Assembly: GCF_033097505.1 (NCBI RefSeq) | Contig: NZ_AP028654.1 | Span: forward strand, 2,500,001 to 2,564,000 | Source of the DNA: Helicovermis profundi | GTDB taxonomy: Bacteria > Bacillota > Clostridia > Peptostreptococcales > Acidaminobacteraceae | Direction of reading: 5' to 3' | DNA length: 64,000 bases | In this document: piece by piece, positions 1 through 9,286 of the stretch | Position numbering within the stretch: the first letter of the stretch is position 1 | Layout of the letters: the number at the start of each line of letters is the position of its first letter | Position numbers and translations under genes: made by a program | Notes under the pieces: generated by a model | The model's input: the letters and a program-made list of their open reading frames with translations, nothing else | Told to the model about the DNA's origin: nothing | The model's database searches: none

Positions 1-573
1 AATATATTTTTTAAAAACTTGAACAATTTCTTTAACTCTCGGATTTTGAAGTATGCAATCATCTATATCAACTAAAATATGTGACGCTTTTTTATAAAAG
101 CCTATTACAATATCATCTCCATTTTTATTAATTGGAAATTGTGCTTTATTTCTATATTTGTATGGATTATCCATTCCAATAGTCTTCATAATTTTTTTTT
201 CATCTATTTTTATTTCTTTTTTAAGTGCATTTATTACTAAATCTCTTTTTATATCTAATTGTTTCTTATAATCGATACTTTGATACTGACATCCACCGCA
301 AACTCTAGAATACTTGCATTCTTCTATAATTCTATATTTTGAGGGTTCAATAACTTTTAATAATTTGCCAACCAAGTACTTATTAGAGATTTTAACTATT
401 TTAACTATTAGTCTATCCTCTACTACACCACCATCTATAAAAATCTTTAAATCATTTATATAAGCAATTCCTTGGCCTTTTTCGCCCATTTCTAAAATCA
501 CTATTTCTATTTCATCATTTTTTCTAATTGTATTTTTTTTAATTATATCTTTTTTAACAATTTTATTTTCCAT
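1..573 (-). CDS. 23S rRNA (uracil-C5)-methyltransferase, RlmD/RumA type, N-terminal part
   Basis: Partial gene running off the left edge; 191 codons are present from an ATG at 573, preceded by a GGAAGGGTG ribosome site. The translation begins MENKIVKKDI. It shows a TRAM-like beta-barrel (about residues 15-75, with EKGQGIAYIND) and then C86-x5-C92-GG-C95, the iron-sulfur signature of RumA-family methyltransferases, which place C5-methyl groups on uracils of 23S rRNA using S-adenosylmethionine. The catalytic SAM domain lies outside the window, so the exact target (U1939 or U747 type) cannot be told. The divergent gene at 730 starts 157 bp away. Family call is firm; specificity is not. Confidence 0.85.
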   Translation of the reverse strand, partial: MENKIVKKDIIKKNTIRKNDEIEIVILEMGEKGQGIAYINDLKIFIDGGVVEDRLIVKIVKISNKYLVGKLLKVIEPSKYRIIEECKYSRVCGGCQYQSIDYKKQLDIKRDLVINALKKEIKIDEKKIMKTIGMDNPYKYRNKAQFPINKNGDDIVIGFYKKASHILVDIDDCILQNPRVKEIVQVFKKYI

Positions 574-729
574 TTTACACCCTTCCAAATTTAATCATTT
601 TTCTAATCGAACTATTATTTTTAAGGTTAAAAGTAATTTTAATTTTATTTAATATTTAAATCTAGATATTTTCTTATATTTTTATTATAATATATATATA
701 TTAGTGTTTAAATAGCGAAAGGATAATTC

Positions 730-2160
730 ATGTCAAAATTTTTTATAAATATATTTATATTAATAATAATTGGTGTAACATTAACTTTAACACCAATAAA
801 TATAGATTTACTTAAATTAGATAATATACATTTTAATATAAATTCAATAAAAAAAGAAGAGAAAGCGCCTATTACTCCTGTAACAGCTGAAATTGAAGTA
901 GTGCCAAATTTATCTATTTCATCCTCTATTAATTCTAATGACTATATTATTAATCCTGATTCTCTTACTTTTACTTTTAAAGCAACATCTTTGCTTGATG
1001 ATAAACTTAAGAAAAAAGTTATTCAGGATATTAACAAATTTAAAGAAAATTTAGTTATTAATGTTAATAAAGGCACAAAAACAATACAATCTTTTAATAA
1101 TAAAAATTTAAATATATTGGTTAATTCAGATATTTCTAATGAAAATACATCGATATTTACTTTACAAATTCCACTTGACAGTAAATCATTAGATATTTTG
1201 CTTGGGAACTTTACTATTAATATTTTAAGTAATAATAGTAAAATAAACGAAAATACTACTGTTAATCCCATTAATTTTAACGCAACATATATGGAAAAAT
1301 TTCATTATGCAAAAGCAATAAATCATACAAATACTAATAATTTTACAAGTCTTTACTTTACTGATAAAAACGCTGAATATCTTATTCCTTATTCAAAAGA
1401 TATTAAAGTAAGTAAAAGTTATATTAGAGGGATACTTAACGCTTTATTAGATGGTCCTTTTGAAAACTCAGGTTTAACCTCTGAATCAATAGTTCCTAGA
1501 GTATTTAGTGCAAGACTTACTAGTGATGAATTAATACTAAAACTTACAAAAAATGAAGCAAATAAATTTTCTAGTAGTTCTACTCTAGCATATTTAGCGT
1601 TAAACTCATTTAAAAATACTTTTTTTGAATTTCCCTATATCGAAAAACTAACAATTTTAGTTGATAATAAAGCTACTGTTAAGTATTTTCATGGTACTGA
1701 TTTAAGAAATTCTTTTATTAAAGAATATTCTCCTAAAATTTATTTGGGCCTTTTAACTAAAATAGATAAAGATAAAGATATAAACAAGGTATACTTAACT
1801 CCTCTTAAAAGTGATGCAAATGATATATCTAAAATATTTGATTTGCTAGTTTCTGGCGAAATAAACGATAATTCAGATAAACTTTTATTAAGTACTATTC
1901 CAAAAAATATTAAATTACTTGATTATAAAATAGAAAATAAGCTCTTAACGCTTAATTTATCAAATGAATTTTCAGATGCTTACAGTGGAGAGAGTGAGTA
2001 TCAAAATCTTATGATAGACAGTATAATTGAAACTTTCACATCTCTAAAAAATGTAGATATGGTTAAAATTAATGTAGAAGGGAAAAATGATATTCAACTA
2101 AATAATATTGATTTATCAAAGCCATTTAAGAAATTTTTATATCTAAATCCGATAATATAA
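730..2160 (+). CDS. GerMN-domain exported protein
   Basis: 476 residues with an N-terminal hydrophobic helix (about residues 5-22) and no lipobox Cys, so probably a membrane-anchored extracytoplasmic protein. The C-terminal half carries two GerMN-like units (about residues 200-315 and 330-460); the second shows the typical run of a short strand, LLSTIPKNIKLLDYKIEN, a SNEFSD turn and a long helix. GerMN domains occur in GerM and in lipoproteins linked to envelope or two-component systems; their ligand is poorly known. TATAAT-like bases near 686 and AAAGG upstream of the ATG support transcription and start. A second GerMN protein sits at 2965 on the other strand. Function beyond the domain is unknown. 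Confidence 0.7.
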   Translation: MSKFFINIFILIIIGVTLTLTPINIDLLKLDNIHFNINSIKKEEKAPITPVTAEIEVVPNLSISSSINSNDYIINPDSLTFTFKATSLLDDKLKKKVIQDINKFKENLVINVNKGTKTIQSFNNKNLNILVNSDISNENTSIFTLQIPLDSKSLDILLGNFTINILSNNSKINENTTVNPINFNATYMEKFHYAKAINHTNTNNFTSLYFTDKNAEYLIPYSKDIKVSKSYIRGILNALLDGPFENSGLTSESIVPRVFSARLTSDELILKLTKNEANKFSSSSTLAYLALNSFKNTFFEFPYIEKLTILVDNKATVKYFHGTDLRNSFIKEYSPKIYLGLLTKIDKDKDINKVYLTPLKSDANDISKIFDLLVSGEINDNSDKLLLSTIPKNIKLLDYKIENKLLTLNLSNEFSDAYSGESEYQNLMIDSIIETFTSLKNVDMVKINVEGKNDIQLNNIDLSKPFKKFLYLNPII

Positions 2161-2227
2161 TAGCGTGTTTATTAACTAATAAAAAGGAGCTTATGATTAA
2201 TCTTTAAATTAATCATAAAATATTAAT

Positions 2228-2683
2228 ATGATAATAATTAAAAATTCTACCATTAAGGATACAAATGAAATTTACGAGTTAATAAAAAAGAATTTAATCG
2301 AAATTAATTCTATAGATTATCCCCAAAAGGTCATTGAATTTATGCTTGGTTATTACTCTAAGGAAAATATAAAAAAATGGATAAGTCACCGAAATTATTT
2401 TCTTAGCGCTTATGATGATTCGAATAACAATGTAGTAGGATGTATTAGCCTTGAAAAAGATGAAATTCTTTCTCTTTACGTTTTACCAGAATATCATGGA
2501 CAAAATATAGGATCATTATTACTAGAAAATTTAGAAGAAAAATGTAAACTTGATTGTATTACACCTATTATGTATGCAAGTCTTACAGCTGTAAATTTTT
2601 ATAAAAAACATAATTACTCAGTCAAAGAAAAAGATTCTCATCCAGACTTTGGTGATGCTTACCTTATGACAAAAAAACTTTAA
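2228..2683 (+). CDS. GNAT family N-acetyltransferase
   Basis: 151 residues covering one complete GNAT fold. It has the beta4 strand VVGCISLEKDEILSLYVLP, the acetyl-CoA pyrophosphate loop QNIGSLL (Q/R-x-x-G-x-G/A variant) and the C-terminal VNFYKKHNY segment that usually closes the acetyl-CoA site. Such enzymes move an acetyl group from acetyl-CoA to an amine; the substrate cannot be read from sequence. The gene lies 67 bp after the GerMN gene and is followed at once by a strong hairpin terminator. No clear GGAGG precedes the ATG, so initiation may be weak. Confidence 0.82.
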   Translation: MIIIKNSTIKDTNEIYELIKKNLIEINSIDYPQKVIEFMLGYYSKENIKKWISHRNYFLSAYDDSNNNVVGCISLEKDEILSLYVLPEYHGQNIGSLLLENLEEKCKLDCITPIMYASLTAVNFYKKHNYSVKEKDSHPDFGDAYLMTKKL

Positions 2684-2712
2684 GAGATGCAGAAAACTGC
2701 ACCTCTTTTTTT
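2682..2712 (+). terminator. Rho-independent terminator after the GNAT gene
   Basis: AAGAGATGCAG / CTGCACCTCTT form an 11-bp arm pair with one A-C mismatch and a 4-nt loop, followed by a run of T. It overlaps the stop codon of the acetyltransferase gene. Confidence 0.85.
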
Positions 2713-2785
2713 GAAAAACTATATATTTCACTCTAAAATGAAAGTTAAAATTAAATTAAACTTCAAATATATCTTTAAATGATTC

Positions 2786-2953
2786 TTACTTAACAACTTC
2801 AAAATATCTTTTAGGTACCCAGTTAAATTTACCTCTATTATCAGCAATTTTATAACACTCTTCATCTTCTGAGAGTACTTCATATTCTTTTCCTATCGTA
2901 GTATAATGAATTCTTAGTGTATCAGTAGCTTTTATAACTTTTGTATCCCCCAT
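2786..2953 (-). CDS. Small 55-residue protein, SH3-like in appearance
   Basis: ATG at 2951-2953 follows GAGGTG with a 5-nt spacer, and the frame stays open for 55 codons to a TAA at 2786. The protein is rich in beta-type alternation with charged residues (GKEYEVLSEDEECYKIADN, then FNWVPKRYFEVV) and recalls short SH3-like proteins of the 'KxYEVLxEDE...W.PKxxFE' kind seen in Bacillota, though I cannot name a family with certainty. The start lies 11 bp past the stop of the GerMN gene, so it is probably the last gene of the selAB/two-component operon. Role unknown. Confidence 0.6.
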   Translation of the reverse strand: MGDTKVIKATDTLRIHYTTIGKEYEVLSEDEECYKIADNRGKFNWVPKRYFEVVK

Positions 2954-2964
2954 TATTACACCTC

Positions 2965-3837
2965 TTAAAATTTTATTTGATCAACTAAATTAATTTTCCA
3001 GTTGTCTTTATCTCCAGTGACCTTAATATTTTTCATTAACGTATTATTTTCTGTATCATTTAAATTTATTCTAACATATTTTATATGAATAATCCAAGAA
3101 TCAATTTTATTTTCGGTAAAATGTAGTAAAGATTTGTATCCATCGATATCATTTAAAAACTCATTTGCATAAACAATGAAAGATTTATAATCTAAATATG
3201 CTTTTGTTTTATCATCTAAAAGCTCATACGCTTTTCTGTATTCATCAAGTGTTATATAATCTATATACTCATTGACCACATTTGATGGTGTGTTTTCAAG
3301 TATGCCTACAAACTTAGTATCTCTAGAAAGTGGATTTAATAAGTTGTATTTGCCAATTGGAATATCTATTTTTTTACCTTCAAACAAAAATTGCACCTTA
3401 TAAATCTCATCAAATTCTGTGAAAGTATCCACAATTGACCATATATATAAATAAACATCAGACTTATTCCAAAAGCTTTCACTAAGAAAATCATTATTGA
3501 AATTTATAAATAGTATGGATTTATCTATTTCATAATTTAAGATTCCTGAACTTATCTCAAATGGACTATGAAGATATTTATCTCTTGAACCTTTCATAAG
3601 TTCTTTTCCAACTGCTTGGTAAATGTCATTGTCCTTTACTTCAATAATTCTTTTTTCAAATTCTAAAGTATTATTTCCAACAAAATATAAGACACTTTCA
3701 AGTTGCATAGCTTCTGGATTCGGAACAATGCTATATTTTTTTCCAAGCTCTTTAAATGTTAAGCTATTTGAAAAACTAATTACAATTAAAAGTATTCCTA
3801 GAAAAATAATAACCATAACTCTTAAAGTATATCTCAC
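2965..3837 (-). CDS. GerMN-domain membrane-anchored protein linked to the two-component system
   Basis: 290 residues starting at a GTG (3837) behind GGAGGAGG. A signal-anchor helix at about residues 5-25 is followed by one GerMN-like domain (about 40-155, LYFVGNN...DIYQAVGKELMKG...FINFNNDFLSESF) and a C-terminal domain of about 110 residues with a DEYRKAYELLDDKTKAYLDY segment that resembles NTF2-like stress domains. The gene follows the kinase gene by about 13 bp. Clostridial operons often place a GerMN protein behind a PhoP/PhoR-type pair, so it may act outside the membrane in the same signalling circuit; that is inference. Confidence 0.68.
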   Translation of the reverse strand: MRYTLRVMVIIFLGILLIVISFSNSLTFKELGKKYSIVPNPEAMQLESVLYFVGNNTLEFEKRIIEVKDNDIYQAVGKELMKGSRDKYLHSPFEISSGILNYEIDKSILFINFNNDFLSESFWNKSDVYLYIWSIVDTFTEFDEIYKVQFLFEGKKIDIPIGKYNLLNPLSRDTKFVGILENTPSNVVNEYIDYITLDEYRKAYELLDDKTKAYLDYKSFIVYANEFLNDIDGYKSLLHFTENKIDSWIIHIKYVRINLNDTENNTLMKNIKVTGDKDNWKINLVDQIKF

Positions 3838-3850
3838 TTTTTCCTCCTCC

Positions 3851-5284
3851 TTATAAACTTACTTCTGAAGGCAGTGTTATATAAAAACTTGTACCACTAT
3901 TGATTTTACTCTCTAAAGTAATCTCGCCTTGATGTAAATTTACAATTTGCTGTGCGATTGAAAGTCCTAGTCCTGTTCCACCTGTGTTTCTAGACCTAGC
4001 TTCATCTATTCTATAAAATCTATCAAAGATATTTATTATATCTTTCTCTGGTATACCAATACCTGTATCTGATATTTTAATTTTTACATTTTCTTTTTCC
4101 CTATACATTTCAATATATACTCGCCCGCCACTTGGAGTATATTTTATACCATTTGCAATAATATTTACTAAGCATTGATGCATTTTAGCTTTATCCACTT
4201 TTAAATTTACATGTTCTGTGTAGATATATTCGAGATTAATATTTTTTTTCTTAGCAAGTGGTTTTAACATCTTAACAACGCTCCTTACTAAATCATTCAT
4301 ATCAATAAATTCATATTCAAGCACCATATCTTTTTTTTCTATATCTACAAGATATAGTAAAGAATCAATTATTTTACTTAATCTATTAATCTCTGAATCT
4401 ATGTCAGTCAAAAATTCCCTGTATACCTCTTCTGGCCAAGAATCTCCGTGTAATAGCGATTCTGAAATAATCATTACTGAAGCAAGAGGTGTTCTAAGTT
4501 CATGTGAAACATTGGATACAAACTTCTTTCTTTGATCATCAATTTGATGAAGCTTAATTGTCATTTTATTGATTGCATCTCCGAGATTTGACAGTTCATC
4601 ATTTCCAACAAGTTCTATCCTTTGTTCAAAATTTCCTCTGGCGATTATTTTAACTAAATCAGTCATTCTTTCAACTGGCGTAGATATAATATCTGCGAAA
4701 ATAAAACTTACTATACCAGTAACTAATAATCCAAGTATTGAAAGTAACAGTATTTTTTCAATTACATCATTTACTTTAGAAAAAATTGACTCTGCTGAAG
4801 ATGATAAAAGGACTACTCCTACTATATCATTATCAATTATAATAGGAACTGACACATACATAGCCTTTTCACCATTATAAAGTTTATATAATTCAGAAGA
4901 TGAATTTCCAAGTAAGGCATCGCTAACCTGCACTATACTTGAAATATTTTTGCCCTTGTATTTATCGTATGAATCAATAATAACAAAACCATTTTCATTT
5001 GTTATCATAATTCTAGAATTTATACTTAAACTATATTTTTTTAAGCTTTTCTCAACCAGACTTCTATAACTATCTTTATTAATTTTATTTAATTCAGTTT
5101 CGATTTGACTCGAGATAATGTTTCCTTCAGTAAATAATGTTATTTTTTTTTCATCAATAAAATTAATTTTTAATGTTTCATTTATAAAAGCTATCATTAA
5201 AGTTAAAGTTAAGAATACTAATAATAAATAGGTGGAAACAAGTTTCCACCTAATACTTACAAATCTATTTTTTATCTTTAAAAT
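3851..5284 (-). CDS. Two-component sensor histidine kinase, WalK/PhoR-like
   Basis: Order: first membrane helix, extracellular sensor of about 130 residues, second helix (LLLSILGLLVTGIVSFIFAD), HAMP, HisKA with the phospho-acceptor in VSHELRTPL, and HATPase_c with N box (NIIANGIKYTP), G1 (DTGIGIP) and G2 (GGTGLGLS). The first ATG in frame is at 5197, but that cuts off most of the first helix. The frame is open further up and encodes SIRWKLVSTYLLLVFLTLTL, which is clearly the missing helix. No ATG, GTG or TTG lies there; an ATT at 5284, behind GGGGAGTAGG, is my best start and makes 477 residues. It overlaps the end of the regulator gene. Family call is firm, start uncertain. Confidence 0.85.
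   Translation of the reverse strand: MLKIKNRFVSIRWKLVSTYLLLVFLTLTLMIAFINETLKINFIDEKKITLFTEGNIISSQIETELNKINKDSYRSLVEKSLKKYSLSINSRIMITNENGFVIIDSYDKYKGKNISSIVQVSDALLGNSSSELYKLYNGEKAMYVSVPIIIDNDIVGVVLLSSSAESIFSKVNDVIEKILLLSILGLLVTGIVSFIFADIISTPVERMTDLVKIIARGNFEQRIELVGNDELSNLGDAINKMTIKLHQIDDQRKKFVSNVSHELRTPLASVMIISESLLHGDSWPEEVYREFLTDIDSEINRLSKIIDSLLYLVDIEKKDMVLEYEFIDMNDLVRSVVKMLKPLAKKKNINLEYIYTEHVNLKVDKAKMHQCLVNIIANGIKYTPSGGRVYIEMYREKENVKIKISDTGIGIPEKDIINIFDRFYRIDEARSRNTGGTGLGLSIAQQIVNLHQGEITLESKINSGTSFYITLPSEVSL
5229..5252 (-). promoter_or_regulatory. Perfect 11-bp hairpin at the regulator-kinase junction
   Basis: TAGGTGGAAAC and GTTTCCACCTA flank a 2-nt loop, just after the response-regulator stop and inside the predicted N-terminal coding part of the kinase. 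There is no T-run, so it is not an intrinsic terminator. It may limit kinase translation or mRNA decay relative to the regulator. The structure is seen; the role is inferred. Confidence 0.45.
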
Positions 5285-5957
5285 AGTAACCTACTCCCCA
5301 TTTTGTCAAAATATAATTAGGTTGAGAAGAATTTTCTTCTATTTTTTCTCTAAGTCTTCTAATGTGAACATCTACTGTCCTTACATCTCCAAAATACTCA
5401 TAACCCCATATAGTTTCAAGAAGTTCTTCTCTAGAAAAAACTTTATCTTTATTTATAACTAGAAGTAATAGTAAATCAAATTCCTTAGCAGTTAGGTTAA
5501 TTTCTCTCTCATTTATTGATACTTTTCTTCCAAGTGTATTAATTGTAAATTCACCTATATTTAAGACGCTTGTTGCACTTCCTGCATCGTTTACCTTAAC
5601 TCTTCTAAGAATTGCTTTAATTCTGGCTTTTAATTCTAAAATATTAAATGGTTTTGTAATATAATCATCTGCTCCGTATTCAAGGCCAAGTACTTTACTT
5701 GAATCTTCACCTTTTGCAGTTAAAATAATAATAGGCACCATTGAAGTCTCTCTAACTTTTTTACATACTTCAAGTCCATCTATTTCAGGTAACATTAAAT
5801 CGAGAACAACTAAATCATAATTATTTGCCATAATTTTATCGTATGCTTCCTTACCATCAACAGCAACTTCAACTTCATAATCATCTTGTTCGAGACTAAA
5901 TTTTAACCCCTTTAGTAATATTGGTTCATCGTCAACAACAAGTATTTTTTCTGCCAT
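5265..5957 (-). CDS. Response regulator, OmpR/PhoB family
   Basis: 230 residues. The receiver domain (1-120) has the acidic pocket (VVDDEP), the phosphorylation site in VVLDLMLPE, the conserved T in IILTAK and K in YITKPF. The winged-helix domain (about 135-228) ends with the VRTVDVHIRRLREKI recognition helix and WGVGYYF wing. It is the partner of the kinase whose frame overlaps its end. The start ATG lies 19 bp after the selB stop, so it may be cotranscribed with selAB. Target genes cannot be read from the window. Confidence 0.93.
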   Translation of the reverse strand: MAEKILVVDDEPILLKGLKFSLEQDDYEVEVAVDGKEAYDKIMANNYDLVVLDLMLPEIDGLEVCKKVRETSMVPIIILTAKGEDSSKVLGLEYGADDYITKPFNILELKARIKAILRRVKVNDAGSATSVLNIGEFTINTLGRKVSINEREINLTAKEFDLLLLLVINKDKVFSREELLETIWGYEYFGDVRTVDVHIRRLREKIEENSSQPNYILTKWGVGYYFKDKK

Positions 5958-5975
5958 TATAACACCATCCTCATA

Positions 5976-7883
5976 TTATTTTAGTATTCTCTTATCTTCA
6001 ATTCTTTTAGTTATATTTTCTGCATCTAAATATTCAATAAGTGGAACTGCAATTTTTCTTGAAGTTTCAGCTAAATCTCTAAACTCAGACAAAGAAATTT
6101 CTTTATGTTCTTTTAAATAAATAATTAATTTTTCCTTAATTTCCTTATATACTTCACCACTAATAAGAATGTTATCATTTAGCTTAATTAAATCTTTATT
6201 TTCAATCAAATTATTAATTATATTAAGCTCTTTTTTATTAGTTTTTAATAAATTAAGTAAATCACTTGTATTTGGTGGTTTTGTATATGATGCATCGTAA
6301 AGATTTAATATTTTTTCAACTAAACGTTTTTGGTCTTTTGTAAATACGACTTCAAATTCACTTAATGATACAATACTTCCATTTATTTTAATTATGTTCT
6401 TATCCGTAAAAATAGATATAATATTATCAAATAACTTACCCTTAAAATCAGGAAATAATCTACTTCTGAGTTCTTCTTTTGAAATTCCTGACTTTAGAGG
6501 ATTTTTCCCATGAAAGACATTCATCATTTTTAAAATTTCCTCTGACTTTATATCAATAAATGAACTATGCAAATATCTACCTTCATCAATTCTAACAATT
6601 TTTTTTACTTCTAGCAAATTTTTTACTATTTCTTTTACTTCTTCTATATCAATGCCTGATTTTTTTGCTATTAATTCTTCACTTGGAACCATCATACTAT
6701 TTTCTATTAAGGCATCCTCTACAATTTCATCTTTATTACCTTTATTTTTAGAAATCAAATCATTTATTAATTTATCATTAAATCTTTTATGTTTCGAAGC
6801 ATTTGGATCAAGTATAATTCCACCACCAATTGTTTCAAGAGGAGAAAATAATCTAAGTACAAATTTATCACCATATTTACACGATGTAACTTCTTCAAGT
6901 CTCAACTGTGCAAAGCCTTCTTCACCAGGTTTTAACTCTTCTTTATCAAGTATTACAATTCTACAAAGCACTTCTTTTGTTCCATGATAAAGTCTAAGTC
7001 TAGTCCAGTTCTTTATATCTCGCTTAGATGAGTTTAAAATTGTTAACTTAACATCTAGCATATGTGCTATATTTAAACTGTCTTTTTTAGCAAGTACCGA
7101 ACCTCTATGAATTTGCTCTTTTTTTATATTTGATAAATTTACTGCTACTCTTTGACCCGCATATGCTTCTTTTACATCTTTACTATGTACTTGAATTTTT
7201 CTTACTTTAGTTTCAAATTGCTCAGGATAAACTTCTAAAAAATCTCCTTCTTTTATAGTACCTTCAACTAACGTTCCGGTAACAATAGTGCCAAAACCAG
7301 TCATTGTAAAAACTCTATCTATTGGAAGTCTAGATGACTCCTTAATATTTCTTTCTTCTACTTGGCTTGTCAAAGTATCAATATTATTAATTAATTCGTC
7401 AATACCGTCTCCATTTACTGCTGATACTCTTAAAATAGGACTTTCTTCTAAAAACGTTCCTTTAAGTCTATTTTTTATATCCTCTTCTATCATATCAACC
7501 CAATCTTCTTCTACCAAATCACATTTTGTTAAAACTACTATACCTTTTTTTACTCCAAGCAAATTTAATATATCAAGATGTTCTTCTGTTTGTGGCATAA
7601 TTCCTTCATCAGCAGAAATAACTAGTAAAACTAAATCAAGTCCACTCGCACCTGCTAACATATTTTTTATGAATTTTTCATGACCTGGAACATCTACAAT
7701 ACCTGCTCTTTTTCCACTAGGCAAATCAAAATAGGCAAATCCAAGTTCTATTGTTATTCCTCTTTTTTTTTCTTCTTTTAGCCTATCTGTATCTATTCCT
7801 GTTAATCTTTTTATTAATGTTGTTTTTCCATGATCTATATGCCCTGCGGTTCCAACAATAATATTTGAAGTATTATTACTCAT
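5976..7883 (-). CDS. selB: Selenocysteine-specific translation elongation factor SelB
   Basis: 635 residues. The EF-Tu-like GTPase domain shows G1 GHIDHGKTTL, switch region KKRGITIELGFAYF, G3 DVPGHEKF and G4 TKCD, followed by two beta-barrel domains. The C-terminal 270 residues are winged-helix repeats that, in known SelB, bind the SECIS hairpin of selenoprotein mRNAs. SelB brings Sec-tRNA(Sec) to UGA codons. Its ATG overlaps the end of selA, so the two are translationally coupled. The selD gene at 10984 contains an in-frame UGA, giving SelB a client in this window. No tRNA-Sec gene was found here. Confidence 0.95.
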   Translation of the reverse strand: MSNNTSNIIVGTAGHIDHGKTTLIKRLTGIDTDRLKEEKKRGITIELGFAYFDLPSGKRAGIVDVPGHEKFIKNMLAGASGLDLVLLVISADEGIMPQTEEHLDILNLLGVKKGIVVLTKCDLVEEDWVDMIEEDIKNRLKGTFLEESPILRVSAVNGDGIDELINNIDTLTSQVEERNIKESSRLPIDRVFTMTGFGTIVTGTLVEGTIKEGDFLEVYPEQFETKVRKIQVHSKDVKEAYAGQRVAVNLSNIKKEQIHRGSVLAKKDSLNIAHMLDVKLTILNSSKRDIKNWTRLRLYHGTKEVLCRIVILDKEELKPGEEGFAQLRLEEVTSCKYGDKFVLRLFSPLETIGGGIILDPNASKHKRFNDKLINDLISKNKGNKDEIVEDALIENSMMVPSEELIAKKSGIDIEEVKEIVKNLLEVKKIVRIDEGRYLHSSFIDIKSEEILKMMNVFHGKNPLKSGISKEELRSRLFPDFKGKLFDNIISIFTDKNIIKINGSIVSLSEFEVVFTKDQKRLVEKILNLYDASYTKPPNTSDLLNLLKTNKKELNIINNLIENKDLIKLNDNILISGEVYKEIKEKLIIYLKEHKEISLSEFRDLAETSRKIAVPLIEYLDAENITKRIEDKRILK

Positions 7884-9286
7884 TAAAGCACCTCGCCAAA
7901 TTCCTCTATTAAAATATCAAACTCATCTTCTCTTACTGTTCTTAAATCTATTAATATATTTTCTTCATTTATTCTGCATATAATTGGTATTTTTACTTCT
8001 CTAAGAAGCGACGTAACCTTATTAACTGATTTTTCTTTAGGTTTTATTGATATTAATTTTGTTTTAAGTTTCTCAAGAGGCATAGAACCTCCACCAACTT
8101 CAGAATAACCATCAATAATAGAAACATTAATTAATTTTTCATATTTGCTCTCTTTAAATTTACTATATAACACTTTTGCCTTCACTTCGAGTTCATTAAA
8201 ACTCATCGTTAGCATCTTAAGCGTAGGCAATGTTTTAAGTGCTTTTTCTTCATCTAGATATAGTTTCAAAACACCTTCTAATGCTGCAAATGTCATTTTA
8301 TCAACTCTAAGAGCTCTTGTTAGATTATTTTTTTTCATCATTTCAATATATTTTTTCTTGCCAATTATGATACCTGCCTGAGGTCCGCCAAGCATTTTAT
8401 CTCCGCTAAAGGACACTACATCTACCCCCGAATTAATGCTTTCCATTACAGTTGGTTCTTTTGTAAGGCCATATTCAGAAAAATCTATTAAAGAACCACT
8501 ACCAATATCTTCGATTACAGGAATATCATGCTTTTTACCTAGCTTTGATAAGTCTTTTATATCAACTTCACTTGTAAAACCTAAAATTTTATAATTACTT
8601 GTATGTACTTTTAAGAATGCACCAGTTTCTTCAGTTAAAGCATTTTCATAGTCACTTAAATGCGTTTTATTAGTTGTTCCAATTTCAACTAATTTTGCTC
8701 CAGAAAACTTCATAACTTCTGGAATCCTAAATGAACCTCCGATTTCTACCATCTGTCCTCTTGAAACAATAACTTCTTTACCATCTGTTAAAGTATTTAA
8801 TATAAGCATTACCGCTGATGCATTATTATTTACTACTAAAGCAGCCTCAGCTCCTGTCAGTTTACATAACAAATCTTCAACTACATCATATCTTGATCCA
8901 CGTTTGCCATTTTTAAGATTAAACTCAAGGTTTGAATAATTGCTTGCAGTTTCTATTATATTTTCAGCAATTTCTCTTGGAATAAGAGATCTTCCCAAAT
9001 TTGTATGAATTACTACACCACTTGCATTTATTACTCTTTTAAGGTTATACTCATATTTTTTAGTTGAAATTTCAATGATTTTTGAAATTAATTTTTCTTT
9101 ATCAACAGTAAATGATTTGATTTTTTCTTCACTTAAATTTTTAATAATTTTTCTTTCAGAATTAAGCACTTCATTAATTGAATCACTAATTAACCTTTTA
9201 GGAATATCTAAAGAAATTTTAGCAATTTTATTATGAGAAAAAATATCATCCACTTTAGGTAATTTTTTAAATAAATTATTTTTCAT
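7883..9286 (-). CDS. selA: L-seryl-tRNA(Sec) selenium transferase SelA
   Basis: 467 residues from ATG 9286, chosen because GGAG stands 6 nt before it; an upstream TTG (9298) overlaps the ribosome site. A pyridoxal-phosphate enzyme of the fold-type I class: the cofactor lysine sits in SGDKMLGGPQAG, and NASGVVIHTNLGRS and NNNASAVMLIL are family blocks. It converts seryl-tRNA(Sec) to selenocysteinyl-tRNA(Sec) with selenophosphate supplied by SelD. First gene of the selA-selB pair and perhaps of a longer operon into the two-component genes. Confidence 0.95.
   Translation of the reverse strand: MKNNLFKKLPKVDDIFSHNKIAKISLDIPKRLISDSINEVLNSERKIIKNLSEEKIKSFTVDKEKLISKIIEISTKKYEYNLKRVINASGVVIHTNLGRSLIPREIAENIIETASNYSNLEFNLKNGKRGSRYDVVEDLLCKLTGAEAALVVNNNASAVMLILNTLTDGKEVIVSRGQMVEIGGSFRIPEVMKFSGAKLVEIGTTNKTHLSDYENALTEETGAFLKVHTSNYKILGFTSEVDIKDLSKLGKKHDIPVIEDIGSGSLIDFSEYGLTKEPTVMESINSGVDVVSFSGDKMLGGPQAGIIIGKKKYIEMMKKNNLTRALRVDKMTFAALEGVLKLYLDEEKALKTLPTLKMLTMSFNELEVKAKVLYSKFKESKYEKLINVSIIDGYSEVGGGSMPLEKLKTKLISIKPKEKSVNKVTSLLREVKIPIICRINEENILIDLRTVREDEFDILIEEFGEVL

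Noticed and set aside
5976-9286. A tRNA-Sec (selC) gene near selA/selB
   Set aside because: I looked through the gaps around selA, selB and selD and found no long-variable-arm tRNA; it must lie outside the window.
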